A stretch of 64,000 nt of DNA, taken from assembly GCA_018267725.1 (NCBI GenBank), contig JAFDXY010000018.1:1-64000 (forward strand), written 5' to 3'. Origin of the DNA: Bacteroidota bacterium (lineage in GTDB: Bacteria; Bacteroidota; Bacteroidia; Chitinophagales; Chitinophagaceae). A program made the translations under genes and the position numbers. Within the stretch, counting starts at the first letter, position 1. Each line of letters opens with the position of its first letter. A model generated the notes under the pieces. It searched no databases. It was not told where the DNA came from and saw only the letters and a list, made by a program, of their open reading frames with translations. Below, piece by piece: positions 15,006 to 23,850 of this stretch.

Positions 15006-15065
15006 GCACTACAGCCAACAAGCAGTTTTGCAATAGCGGGGCTGAAGTGCAAAATTGAACGTTTG
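15006..15065 (+). repeat. attC-like half repeat E (array edge)
   Basis: 15006-15019 matches the reverse complement of the start of cassette 4 (12575-12588) at 13 of 14 positions. It continues with an AGCAGTTTTGC arm and AGCGGGGCTGAAGTGC as in C and D, then the similarity fades after about 15065. No right arm or second core is visible before the next gene, so the site is truncated or decayed. Confidence 0.6.
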
Positions 15066-15235
15066 TGTTTCTAAACTTAGCAAAATGTAAAAAGCTAAAC
15101 CGAAAAAATATTCAGAAATAAATTTCAATAAAAACAATCAATCAATAGTTATTTTTATCATATTATTTTATTAGTGTGTGCCCTGTTTTTACAGGGTACT
15201 TCATTTTTATATAATCTATTCAGTACATTCGTAAT

Positions 15236-16495
15236 ATGAGTGCATTAGTTAATTTACTTTGGATAGTTGCCACGTTAATATTAATTGGTTTTTTTTCGGG
15301 CTACGAAATTGCTTTTATTAGTGCCAACCGTTTAAATATTGAATTAAAAAAGAAACAAAAACGAAGCAGCGGAATTATACTTTCAAAATTTTTAGAAAAT
15401 AAAGCAACCTTTATAAGTACTTGTTTAATTGGTGTAAATGTTTTTTTGGTTACTTATGGTTTACTGTTCGATCAGTTTATAAACTCGTTAGCTTGGAGCA
15501 GGTGGGGCGTACAAAACGAATATATAAAATTAATAATAGATACCGCATTATCAACACTAATAGTACTTGTGTTTGGAGAGTTTATTCCTAAAGCAATTTT
15601 TAGAGCCAAGAATGATACTTTATTAATAACCTTTGCTCCAATAGCAAGTTTTTTTTACAGCTTGTTTAAACCTATTGCAGCATTTTTTGTTGGCATAGCA
15701 CAATGGATATTAAAATATATTTTTAATGTTCATATTAAAAATAATAAAGAAGCGTTTTCTAAAGTAGATTTAGAACATTTCTTTCAGCAAACAAAAGAAC
15801 AAGAAGAAATTAATCCTGAATTAAACAAAGAATTATTTGAAAATGCATTAAGCCTTCCTACTGTAAAAATTAGGCAATTTCTAATTCCCAGAACAGAAAT
15901 AGAAGCAATAGAAATAAATGAAAGTATTGATGCCGTAAAACAAAAATTCATTCATACACAATTAAGTAAACTTGTTGTTTATGATGATACTATTGATAAT
16001 ATAATTGGTTACATACATCAGTTAGATTTATTTAAAAATCCAACTAACATAAAAGAAATATTACTATCCATATCAGCCGTTCCAGAAAGTATGAGTGCAT
16101 CAGATTTAATAAACAAATTAACCAAAGAAAGAAAAAGCGTAGCATGGGTTGTAGATGAATTTGGCGGAACAGCAGGCATTGTAACAATGGAAGATGTTTT
16201 AGAAGAAATTTTTGGAGAAATAAAAGATGAATACGATACTGAAGAATTAGTAGATAAACAATTAGCAGAAAACGAATATATATTTAGCGGAAGAGCCGAA
16301 TTAGATTTTATAAATGAAAAATACAAACTTGGTTTTCCTGAAAACGAATCTGAAACATTAAGCGGATATATTGTAAACGAACACGGCACTTTTCCTAAAA
16401 CCAAAGAACGCATTATTATTGGCAATTACCAGTTTGATATACTGAATGTTAGCGAAACCACTGTTGATCTTGTAAAACTAAAAAAACTTAAATAA
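15236..16495 (+). CDS. CNNM/CorC-type membrane protein (hemolysin C family) with CBS domains
   Basis: 419 residues. The N-terminal DUF21/CNNM transmembrane domain has about four hydrophobic segments between residues 1 and 160, including FFSGYEIAFISANRLNIELK and the FGEFIPKAIF motif. It is followed by a pair of CBS domains (FLIPRTEIEAIEINES; VAWVVDEFGGTAGIVTMEDV) and a short CorC_HlyC domain at the end (FPENESETLSGYIVNEHGTF). Family members act in Mg or Co efflux or homeostasis; Bacteroidota also have a gliding-related paralog, GldE, which this does not clearly match. It is the first core-type gene after the cassette array, 38 bp ahead of the histidine kinase. Confidence 0.92.
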   Translation: MSALVNLLWIVATLILIGFFSGYEIAFISANRLNIELKKKQKRSSGIILSKFLENKATFISTCLIGVNVFLVTYGLLFDQFINSLAWSRWGVQNEYIKLIIDTALSTLIVLVFGEFIPKAIFRAKNDTLLITFAPIASFFYSLFKPIAAFFVGIAQWILKYIFNVHIKNNKEAFSKVDLEHFFQQTKEQEEINPELNKELFENALSLPTVKIRQFLIPRTEIEAIEINESIDAVKQKFIHTQLSKLVVYDDTIDNIIGYIHQLDLFKNPTNIKEILLSISAVPESMSASDLINKLTKERKSVAWVVDEFGGTAGIVTMEDVLEEIFGEIKDEYDTEELVDKQLAENEYIFSGRAELDFINEKYKLGFPENESETLSGYIVNEHGTFPKTKERIIIGNYQFDILNVSETTVDLVKLKKLK

Positions 16496-16533
16496 ATTTT
16501 CTAACACCCAATTGCCAACAAAAAATAAAGGCA

Positions 16534-17682
16534 ATGATTCAAGAAGAAATTTTACTACACAACTTATTAAACAGCAAAGGGCTTATCCATCAATACGATA
16601 AGTTGAACACTATTTTTAACAGCGTTAGAGAAATTATTTTTACCATAGATTTAGAAACCGGATTTATTGAAGACATAAACGATTCTATTACCAAACTCGG
16701 ATATAAAAAAGAAGAATGGGAAAAACAATCATTTAAAAATTGGCCACTTCAACGAAAAAAAATTTTTCTTCCTTTAGTAAAACACGGAGCCAAAAGCACA
16801 ACAGAAGCAAGCAGTGCCAAAGTATTAATTCCTGTTAAAAACACAGATAAAAAAATACCATACGAGTTCTCAACGGTTTATTACAGTTTTGATGGAAAGA
16901 ATTATCTGCTCTGCGTTTTAAGAGATATTACCGAACAAGAAAAGTTATTGCAAGAATTAGAACAAGCCCTACAAAAAGAAAGAGAGTTAAATGAGTTACG
17001 CTCAAGTTTTGTATCAATGGCATCACATCAATTTCGTACACCATTAACCATTATTCAAAGTGGAATAGAAATAATGGATATGTATTTAGAAGATATGCCG
17101 GCAGAAAAAAGTGTACGCTTTCAAAAACAATTTAGCAGAATACAAGGCGAGTTAGAACGTTTACAAACATTAATGAATGATGTGTTGGTATTAGGAAAAG
17201 CAGATGTTAGCAGAACACCTTTTCATCCTAAAGAAAATGACCTTGTTGTTTTTTTAGAACATATTATTCAAAATAAATATAATAGCAGATACCCAACAGA
17301 AAGAAGCGTTATACTTACAACAGAAGGAAAACATCAAACCGTTTTTTTTGATGAAAAATTATTAGACCATGTTTTTGAAAACATATTAAGCAACGCCTAC
17401 AAATATTCAACACAAGGCAATATAAATGTTACCGTTTGTTTTGAATATGATACAGTAATAGTAAACATTTCAGACCAAGGCATTGGCATTCCTGAAAACG
17501 ATTTAGTACATTTATTTCAACCCTTTTATCGTGCATCTAATACAGATGAAATTCAAGGAACAGGTTTAGGACTTGCAATTGTAAAAGAATTTATAGACCT
17601 TCACCAAGGACAAATTTTTGTAATAAGCGAATTAGGAAAAGGCACAACCGTAACAATTTCATTACCTTTAAAAAATAAATAA
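16534..17682 (+). CDS. PAS-domain sensor histidine kinase
   Basis: 382 residues, with no membrane segment, so a cytoplasmic sensor. The PAS domain spans about 22-140 (TIFNSVREIIFTIDLETGFI). The coiled linker EKLLQELEQALQKERELNEL leads to the H-box SMASHQFRTPLTII with phospho-acceptor His165. The ATPase domain shows the N box (ENILSNAYKYS), G1 (DQGIGIP), F region and G2 (GTGLGLAIVKEF). The response regulator hybrid begins 10 bp after its stop, so the two form an operon and likely a phosphorelay. Signal unknown. Confidence 0.93.
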   Translation: MIQEEILLHNLLNSKGLIHQYDKLNTIFNSVREIIFTIDLETGFIEDINDSITKLGYKKEEWEKQSFKNWPLQRKKIFLPLVKHGAKSTTEASSAKVLIPVKNTDKKIPYEFSTVYYSFDGKNYLLCVLRDITEQEKLLQELEQALQKERELNELRSSFVSMASHQFRTPLTIIQSGIEIMDMYLEDMPAEKSVRFQKQFSRIQGELERLQTLMNDVLVLGKADVSRTPFHPKENDLVVFLEHIIQNKYNSRYPTERSVILTTEGKHQTVFFDEKLLDHVFENILSNAYKYSTQGNINVTVCFEYDTVIVNISDQGIGIPENDLVHLFQPFYRASNTDEIQGTGLGLAIVKEFIDLHQGQIFVISELGKGTTVTISLPLKNK

Positions 17683-17692
17683 TCCTACTGCT

Positions 17693-18814
17693 ATGGAGAA
17701 CAAAGCAAAAATTTTAGTAATAGAAGATGAACAATATATTAGAGAAAATATTCAAGAGTTATTAGAAGCCAAAGGCTATTTAGTACGCACCGCCATTAAT
17801 GGTAAACAAGGAATTTTAGAAGCAATAGATTATCGTCCCGCATTAATTATTTGCGATGTAATGATGCCCAAAATGGATGGCTTTAAAGTATTAGAACAAA
17901 TAAGAAAAACTTCTTCTATTCAAAACACTCCCTTTATTTTTCTTACTGCAAAAATTGATAAACTTGATGTAAGACAAGGAATGGATTTAGGTGCCGATGA
18001 TTATATTACCAAACCCTTTACAGCCAAAGAACTTACGGCTGCTATAGAATCTCGGTTACGCAGGCAAGATAAAATGAGTAACCAATATGCCAAAGTAAAA
18101 CACGATATTGAAACCTCTGTATTTGCAACTTATTATCACGAGTTTAATATGCCCTTGCAAAGCATTATTAATAGTATAAATTTATTACTAAGTGCAGGAA
18201 AATCTTTTACAGAAAAACAAATACAAGATTCACATGTATCTATATTAAAATCTGCTTTGCGTTTAAACCATTCACTTTCTAACTTAATGTTGTTTGAAGA
18301 AATTAAACGAGCAGAAGTGCATCCAGAATTAACAACCATGTTTTCAAACGGTCAATCGGGTAGTTATTGGCATCATAAAATAAATGATGAGTTACAAACT
18401 ATTGCAAAAGAAATTTATAAACGCCCCGATGGAGATTTAATAATACAATTTAATAACGTTACAGACTTAGGCGTAAATTTTGATTTTTTATTACGAATGT
18501 TAGTTGAAGTTACAAGCAATGCTTTAAAATATTCATCGCCTGGTCAAAAAGTAAACATTGTTGGCAACAGAGTAGATGATGATTATATTATTGAAATAAC
18601 AGACCAAGGGCAAGGCTTTCCCATTCAATCAATTGATGAAATACAACCATTTAAACAATTTGGTAAAAGGCGTTTTGAACAACAAGGCCTTGGTTTAGGT
18701 TTATATTTAGTAAAACAATTAATAGGCTTTAATAGTGGAGATTTTAAAATACAATCGGTTGAGGAGCAAGGCACAAAAGTTACTATTGCTCTACCTATTT
18801 TAGAAATGGCATAG
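17693..18814 (+). CDS. Response regulator receiver fused to a histidine-kinase-like module
   Basis: 373 residues. The receiver domain (1-120) has acidic residues at 11-13, phospho-acceptor Asp55 in LIICDVMMPKMDGF and Lys108 in the conserved KPFT. It is followed by a kinase-like dimerisation helix with a candidate H-box around His149 (YYHEFNMPLQSIINSINLLL) and an ATPase domain with an N box (EVTSNALKYSS), DQGQGFP and GLGLGLYLVKQL. The order receiver-then-kinase is the reverse of most hybrid kinases and there is no DNA-binding output. It probably receives phosphate from the preceding PAS kinase and passes on or removes it. Confidence 0.9.
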   Translation: MENKAKILVIEDEQYIRENIQELLEAKGYLVRTAINGKQGILEAIDYRPALIICDVMMPKMDGFKVLEQIRKTSSIQNTPFIFLTAKIDKLDVRQGMDLGADDYITKPFTAKELTAAIESRLRRQDKMSNQYAKVKHDIETSVFATYYHEFNMPLQSIINSINLLLSAGKSFTEKQIQDSHVSILKSALRLNHSLSNLMLFEEIKRAEVHPELTTMFSNGQSGSYWHHKINDELQTIAKEIYKRPDGDLIIQFNNVTDLGVNFDFLLRMLVEVTSNALKYSSPGQKVNIVGNRVDDDYIIEITDQGQGFPIQSIDEIQPFKQFGKRRFEQQGLGLGLYLVKQLIGFNSGDFKIQSVEEQGTKVTIALPILEMA

Positions 18815-18910
18815 GTATTCTCAGGTTAAAATCTAAAATTCATCCACTAATACATTAAATATTTTTATTCATGCCCATTTCATTACATTCGGGCAAAATT
18901 TTTAACTAAT

Positions 18911-19360
18911 ATGAGTGTTTTCGATACTTCAAAACCCATTGCTATTGGGTCAGACCATGCAGGTTTTGAATATAAGCAAGCCATTAAAACATGGCTGCAA
19001 CAAAAAGGGTTTACCGTACAAGATTTTGGCACCAATTCAACTGCTTCTGTAGATTATCCCGATTTTGCACATCCCGTTGCTTCTTTTGTAGAAAGCAATC
19101 AAGCTGCATTTGGTATTTTACTTTGCGGAAGTGCCAATGGCGTAGCCATTACAGCCAACAAACATCAACATGTGCGTGCAGGTTTGTGTTGGGATAATGA
19201 TGTAGCAAAATTAATTCGTATGCATAATAATGCTAATATTATATGCTTACCCGCAAGGTTTATTGCATTGCCTTTAGCAGAAGAATTAATTGAAACCTTT
19301 ATGAACACTGCTTTTGAAGGCGGCAGACATGCTAACAGAGTAAACAAAATTGATTGTTAA
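18911..19360 (+). CDS. rpiB: Ribose-5-phosphate isomerase B
   Basis: 149 residues, normal for RpiB. IAIGSDHAGFEYK near the N-terminus gives the phosphate- and substrate-binding loop. The catalytic Cys72 is in GILLCGSANGVAI, and the TANK and HNNANIICLPARF blocks follow. It interconverts ribose 5-phosphate and ribulose 5-phosphate in the cytoplasmic non-oxidative pentose phosphate pathway. It is separated by 29 bp from the downstream peptidase gene, which reads in the same direction. Confidence 0.95.
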   Translation: MSVFDTSKPIAIGSDHAGFEYKQAIKTWLQQKGFTVQDFGTNSTASVDYPDFAHPVASFVESNQAAFGILLCGSANGVAITANKHQHVRAGLCWDNDVAKLIRMHNNANIICLPARFIALPLAEELIETFMNTAFEGGRHANRVNKIDC

Positions 19361-19389
19361 TATTTTAAATCACTAATTATTATTTACAC

Positions 19390-20943
19390 ATGAAAAAAAT
19401 CTTACTACTCGTTTTGCCATTGGTAACAACGGTTGCAATGGCACAAAAAGAAACGCCTAATGTTAAGTTTGGAAATCTTATTACCACACAGGCTTTAAAA
19501 GAAAAACTATCGGTATTGGCAAGTGCAGATATGGAAGGAAGAGAAACAGCCACTCCGGGTCAAAAAAAAGCAGCAGCTTATATTGAAGATCAATTTAAAC
19601 GTATGGGTTTAAAACCCGGAAACGGCAACAGCTATCAACAATATTATCCGGTGTATCAAGATGAGTTAGAAAGCAAAAGCTTATCTGTAAACGGAAAACA
19701 TTTTGATTGGGATAAAGATTATTCTTTCTCATTAAACTCAATTGTAAGTGGTAATCATAATTATAACAATACAGTTTTTGTAGGTTATGGTTTAGATGAT
19801 GCTGCCAATAAAAAAACAGATTATGAAGGCTTAGATGTAAAAGGAAAAATTGTAATTGTTTTAGAAGGTTTACCCGAAGGCTATAAACCTGCAACTAATC
19901 CTGCACAAGGCGGACGTAATTTTGGTGGCCCCGGTTCTGCTTTTGCAAAAGCATCTGTTGCACGCACAAAAGGAGCAGCAGGCATTTTAGTTGTAACAAA
20001 AGATTTTCCTAAAAAAACACCAACGGCAACAAAAGGAAATATGTATTTGCAAAAAAATACCAATGCACCTTTTTTTACTGCAACAATTTCTGAAGAGGTA
20101 GCCTCTGCTTTATTAGGCAGAACTTCAAAACAATCTCACAAACAATTATCAGAAATAAATAAAGGAAATTATGTTGCCGAATTAAAAATTGATGCAGAAA
20201 AAAATACAACTGAATTACAAAGCAGCAACGTAATTGCTGTGTTAGATGGTACAGATAAAAAAGATGAATATGTTTTTATAACAGGCCATTATGACCATCT
20301 TGGTAAAAAAGGAGATGTTATTTGGTACGGTGCAGATGATGATGGAAGCGGCACCACTGCTGTATTACAAATGGCAGAAGCATTTACTGCTGCAGCAAAA
20401 AAAGGATATAAACCAAGAAGAACAATTGTGTTTATGACTGTTAGTGGAGAAGAAAAAGGTTTATGGGGTTCTCAATATTACTCAGAACATCCAATATTTC
20501 CGCTTGATAAAACTTCGGTTGATTTAAATATTGATATGGTAGGAAGAATTGATACCGAACGTAAATCTGCCGATACTAATAATTATGTATATGTAATTGG
20601 TCACGATAAATTAAGCAGCGATTTACCAATTATTAATGAAGGCATGAACAACAAATACACAAAACTTGTTTTAGATTATAAGTTTGATGATCCTAAAGAT
20701 GTAAACAGAATTTATTACAGAAGCGATCATTTTAATTTTGCACGCAAAGGAGTTCCTATTTTATTTTTCTACGATGGAATGTTGTTGGCAGATTACCACC
20801 AACCAACAGATACAGTAGATAAAATTAATTTCCCTTTAATGGAAAAACGCGTTAAAATGATTTATTATACAGCATGGGAAATGGCAAACAGAGATGCAAT
20901 GTTAAAACGCGATACACCTTTAAACATGCCGGCTACAAGATAA
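19390..20943 (+). CDS. Secreted M28-family zinc aminopeptidase with PA-type insert
   Basis: 517 residues with a signal peptide (MKKILLLVLPLVTTVAMAQ). A PA-like protease-associated segment lies at about 135-215. The M28 metal site follows: GHYDHLGKKG, then GADDDGSGTTAVLQMAEAF, the catalytic Glu pair in SGEEKGLWGS, then NIDMVGR and the distal YRSDHFNFARKGVP. It should remove N-terminal residues from peptides in the periplasm or outside the cell. A strong hairpin terminator follows at 20968-21003. Confidence 0.92.
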   Translation: MKKILLLVLPLVTTVAMAQKETPNVKFGNLITTQALKEKLSVLASADMEGRETATPGQKKAAAYIEDQFKRMGLKPGNGNSYQQYYPVYQDELESKSLSVNGKHFDWDKDYSFSLNSIVSGNHNYNNTVFVGYGLDDAANKKTDYEGLDVKGKIVIVLEGLPEGYKPATNPAQGGRNFGGPGSAFAKASVARTKGAAGILVVTKDFPKKTPTATKGNMYLQKNTNAPFFTATISEEVASALLGRTSKQSHKQLSEINKGNYVAELKIDAEKNTTELQSSNVIAVLDGTDKKDEYVFITGHYDHLGKKGDVIWYGADDDGSGTTAVLQMAEAFTAAAKKGYKPRRTIVFMTVSGEEKGLWGSQYYSEHPIFPLDKTSVDLNIDMVGRIDTERKSADTNNYVYVIGHDKLSSDLPIINEGMNNKYTKLVLDYKFDDPKDVNRIYYRSDHFNFARKGVPILFFYDGMLLADYHQPTDTVDKINFPLMEKRVKMIYYTAWEMANRDAMLKRDTPLNMPATR

Positions 20944-20967
20944 TCGTCCTACATTTTATACAACATT

Positions 20968-21003
20968 AAAAAGCTTCGCAAAATTTTGCGAGGCTTTTTA
21001 TTT
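20968..21003 (+). terminator. Hairpin terminator after M28 peptidase gene
   Basis: AAAAAGCTTCGCAAAA is followed directly by TTTTGCGAGGCTTTTT, then a T-rich tail. It lies 25 bp after the M28 stop. Confidence 0.8.
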
Positions 21004-21053
21004 TAATATCTTCAACAAATATTTTAATATCTTGTACACATAAACAAAACGCT

Positions 21054-23810
21054 ATGAGAAAAAACAATTTATTGTTATTGTTTGCATTTTTTATTTCACT
21101 TTCTGTTTCGGCACAAACAATTCCTTCTCCTAAAGAACATTTTGGTTTTAATATTGGCGATGATTATATGCTTGCCAATTACACACAAACCGAAGCTTAT
21201 TTTAAAAAGTTAGCGGCAACATCTCCCAAAATAAAATTGGTTGATATTGGTAAAACCGAAGAAGGCAGAACACAATGGATGCTGATTATTTCTTCTCCTG
21301 AAAATTTAAAAAAATTAGATAGATATAAAACAATTGCACAACAATTAGCACATGCCGAAGGTTTAACAAACCAACAAGCTACCGCATTAGCAAACGAAGG
21401 AAAAGCAGTTGTATGGATAGATGGTGGCTTGCATGCAACCGAAGTGGTGGGTGCTCATCAACTAATACAAACCGCTTATGAATTAATAACACGTACCGAT
21501 GCAGAAACAAATAAAATATTAGATAATGTAATAATATTAATGACTCATGCAAACCCCGATGGGCAGGAGCTTGTAAGCAATTGGTATATGAGAGAACAGA
21601 ATAAAGAAAAAAGAACCACAAGGTATTTGCCAACCTTATATGAAAAATACGCGGGGCACGATAATAATAGAGATTTTTATATGTTTAATTTAAAAGAAAC
21701 TCAAAATATGGGTAGGCAATTGTTTATTGAATGGTTGCCGCAAATTATGTACAATCATCACCAAACAGGGCCCGCAGGATCTGTTGTTGCAGGCCCACCA
21801 TTTAGAGATCCTTTCAATTATAATTTTGATCCGTTGGTAATGACAGAGCTTGATGCTGTTGGTGCTGCAATGGTAAATCGTTTAAATGCAGAAGGTAAAC
21901 CGGGTTATACCGAACGTGCAGGCTCGGTATATTCAACTTGGTATAATGGTGGTTTAAGAACATCAACTTATTTTCATAATATGGTTGGTTTGCTTACCGA
22001 AATTATTGGAAGCCCAACACCAATGAATATTCCTGTTGTGCCCGATAGATTAGTTCCCAGCAGTGCTACTCCTTTTCCTGTGTTGCCACAAAAATGGCAT
22101 TTCAAACAGTCAATAGATTATTCTGTTTCATTAAACTATGGCGTGTTAATGTATGCTGCAAGACATAGAGATGAATTGCTTTATAATATTTATAGAATGG
22201 GAAAAAATGCAATTGAACGTGGCGAAAAAGATACATGGACACTATCTCCAAAACGCTCGGCAGAAATTATAAAACTTCATCAGGCAAGTCAATTAAATAT
22301 TAAGAAAAATGATAATTTGAATGAAGAGAATAATTTTATAAATGGAAGAAGCGGCAACAATATTTCTTTAAAAATTTATGATTCAGTTTTAAAAAATGCT
22401 AATACTAGAGATCCGCGAGGATACATTGTTTCAGCCAATCAACCCGATTTTGCAACAGCTACTAAATTTATAAATACACTTATAACCAGTGGTATGCAAG
22501 TACAAAAAGCTACTGCAGATTTTACGGTAAATAACAAACAATATCCGGCAGGTTCATATATTATAAAAACTAATCAAGCATTTAGGCCACATATTTTAGA
22601 TATGTTTGAACCACAAGATCATCCAAATGATTTTCAATATCCCGGAGGGCCGCCCATTCCACCTTATGATGCAGCCGGTTGGACGTTGGCTTACCAAATG
22701 GGTGTGCAGTTTGATAGAATATTAAATGCTTTTGATGGCCCGTTTGAAAAAATTGCATACGGAGAATTGCAAACAACAAAAAGCAATATTGTTGTTGCCA
22801 ATAAAACAGCAGGTTATTTATTAAATGCTGCAACCAATAATTCTTTTAAAGCCGTGAATGATTTATTGAAAGAAGGAATTGATGTGTATAGAACCAACGA
22901 TTCTGTTTATAATAATTTCAGTAAAGGCTCATTTTATATTCCTTCCTCTTCAAAAACAAAATTACATATTGAAAAAATAATTAATGAAAGCGGGATAACT
23001 GCAGTTGCTCTTGAAAAGAAACCATTAAATATTACAAAAATTTCAACTGCAAAAATTGCTTTATGGGATGTTTATGGAGGTTCTATGCCAAGTGGCTGGG
23101 TACGTTATTTGTTTGAACAATTTCATTTTGTTGCAGATATTGTTTATGCAAAAGATATTGATACCGGAAATTTAAAAAACAAGTATGATGTAATTGTATT
23201 TGTTGGCGGTGCTATACCTTCTGTAAATGCTGCCAACAGAGGCTTTGGTGAACCTAATGCAGATTCTATTCCGGCAGAATACAGAAACAGATTAGGAAGA
23301 ATAACAGCAGAAAAATCTATTCCGCAATTAAAAAAATTTTTAGAAGATGGTGGTAATATTATTACCATTGGTAGCAGCACTACTTTAGCTTATCATTTAA
23401 AACTTCCTGTGCATAATGCTTTGGTAGAAAATGTAAATGGAATTGAGAAAAATTTACCAAATGAAAAATTTTATATTCCCGGAAGTATTTTAAGTGTAAA
23501 TGTTGATTCAACCCAACAAGCAGCATACGGCATGAACAGCAAAGCAGATGTATATTTTGAAGCAAGTCCTGTGTTTAATATTTTACCCGAAGCACAAACT
23601 AAAGGCACAATAAAACCTATTGCATGGTTTAGCGGAACACAAAATTTAAGAAGCGGTTGGGCTTGGGGGCAATCTTACCTAAACGGTGGTATAGCTGCAT
23701 TTGAGGCGTTTGTAGGAAAAGGAAAATTATTTGCTTTTGGTCCTGAAATAACATTTAGAGCACAACCTTATGGTACATTTAAACTTTTGTTTAACGAGTT
23801 GTATAAATAA
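21054..23810 (+). CDS. Secreted M14-family zinc carboxypeptidase-like protein
   Basis: 918 residues with signal peptide (MRKNNLLLLFAFFISLSVSA). The M14 domain is N-terminal: the HATE zinc motif in WIDGGLHATEVVGAHQL (about 127-130), the NPDGQE block, then MYNHHQTGP with a further His. The rest (about residues 400-918) is a long C-terminal region with GSYIIKTNQAFRP and VIVFVGGAIPS blocks typical of large Bacteroidota M14 proteins. It likely digests extracytoplasmic peptides. It follows the M28 peptidase but has its own space and a shared terminator at 23821-23850. Confidence 0.9.
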   Translation: MRKNNLLLLFAFFISLSVSAQTIPSPKEHFGFNIGDDYMLANYTQTEAYFKKLAATSPKIKLVDIGKTEEGRTQWMLIISSPENLKKLDRYKTIAQQLAHAEGLTNQQATALANEGKAVVWIDGGLHATEVVGAHQLIQTAYELITRTDAETNKILDNVIILMTHANPDGQELVSNWYMREQNKEKRTTRYLPTLYEKYAGHDNNRDFYMFNLKETQNMGRQLFIEWLPQIMYNHHQTGPAGSVVAGPPFRDPFNYNFDPLVMTELDAVGAAMVNRLNAEGKPGYTERAGSVYSTWYNGGLRTSTYFHNMVGLLTEIIGSPTPMNIPVVPDRLVPSSATPFPVLPQKWHFKQSIDYSVSLNYGVLMYAARHRDELLYNIYRMGKNAIERGEKDTWTLSPKRSAEIIKLHQASQLNIKKNDNLNEENNFINGRSGNNISLKIYDSVLKNANTRDPRGYIVSANQPDFATATKFINTLITSGMQVQKATADFTVNNKQYPAGSYIIKTNQAFRPHILDMFEPQDHPNDFQYPGGPPIPPYDAAGWTLAYQMGVQFDRILNAFDGPFEKIAYGELQTTKSNIVVANKTAGYLLNAATNNSFKAVNDLLKEGIDVYRTNDSVYNNFSKGSFYIPSSSKTKLHIEKIINESGITAVALEKKPLNITKISTAKIALWDVYGGSMPSGWVRYLFEQFHFVADIVYAKDIDTGNLKNKYDVIVFVGGAIPSVNAANRGFGEPNADSIPAEYRNRLGRITAEKSIPQLKKFLEDGGNIITIGSSTTLAYHLKLPVHNALVENVNGIEKNLPNEKFYIPGSILSVNVDSTQQAAYGMNSKADVYFEASPVFNILPEAQTKGTIKPIAWFSGTQNLRSGWAWGQSYLNGGIAAFEAFVGKGKLFAFGPEITFRAQPYGTFKLLFNELYK

Positions 23811-23820
23811 AAATTACATA

Positions 23821-23850
23821 AAAAACTCAAGCTTAATGCTTGAGTTTTTT
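23821..23850. terminator. Bidirectional hairpin terminator between M14 and holB genes
   Basis: AAAAACTCAAGC, loop TTAAT, GCTTGAGTTTTTT. The genes converge here, and the flanking A and T runs allow termination in both directions. It overlaps the last bases of holB. Confidence 0.85.

Larger units (their letters stand above)
1..15065 (+). mobile_element. Integron-like gene cassette array without a visible integrase
   Basis: Four attC-like repeats and one half repeat divide this stretch into four cassettes (124-1025, 1026-2574, 2575-12575, 12576 to about 15060). Each cassette opens with TT plus a private sequence just after a G, and the repeat that closes it opens with the reverse complement of that private sequence plus AAC. 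The pairs are GTTGTGTGC/GCACACAAC, GTTACCTGC/GCAGGTAAC, GTTACAGGC/GCCTGTAAC and GTTGGCTGTA/TACAGCCAAC. In known integrons this follows from excision as a circle between G and TT. The cores fit GTTR but not the full GTTRRRY consensus, so the assignment rests on architecture. No tyrosine recombinase lies in the window. The closest existing term would be a cluster of attC sites lacking an integrase (CALIN). Everything downstream of about 15.1 kb looks like core chromosome. Confidence 0.7.

Noticed and set aside
1..15065. Repeats A-E as terminal repeats of conventional transposons.
   Set aside because: Ends differ from one cassette to the next and match only within each cassette; no transposase is present.
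15181..15196. CCCTGT-TTTT-ACAGGG upstream of the CorC-type gene as a riboswitch or terminator.
   Set aside because: The stem is only six pairs, with no T run or conserved core.
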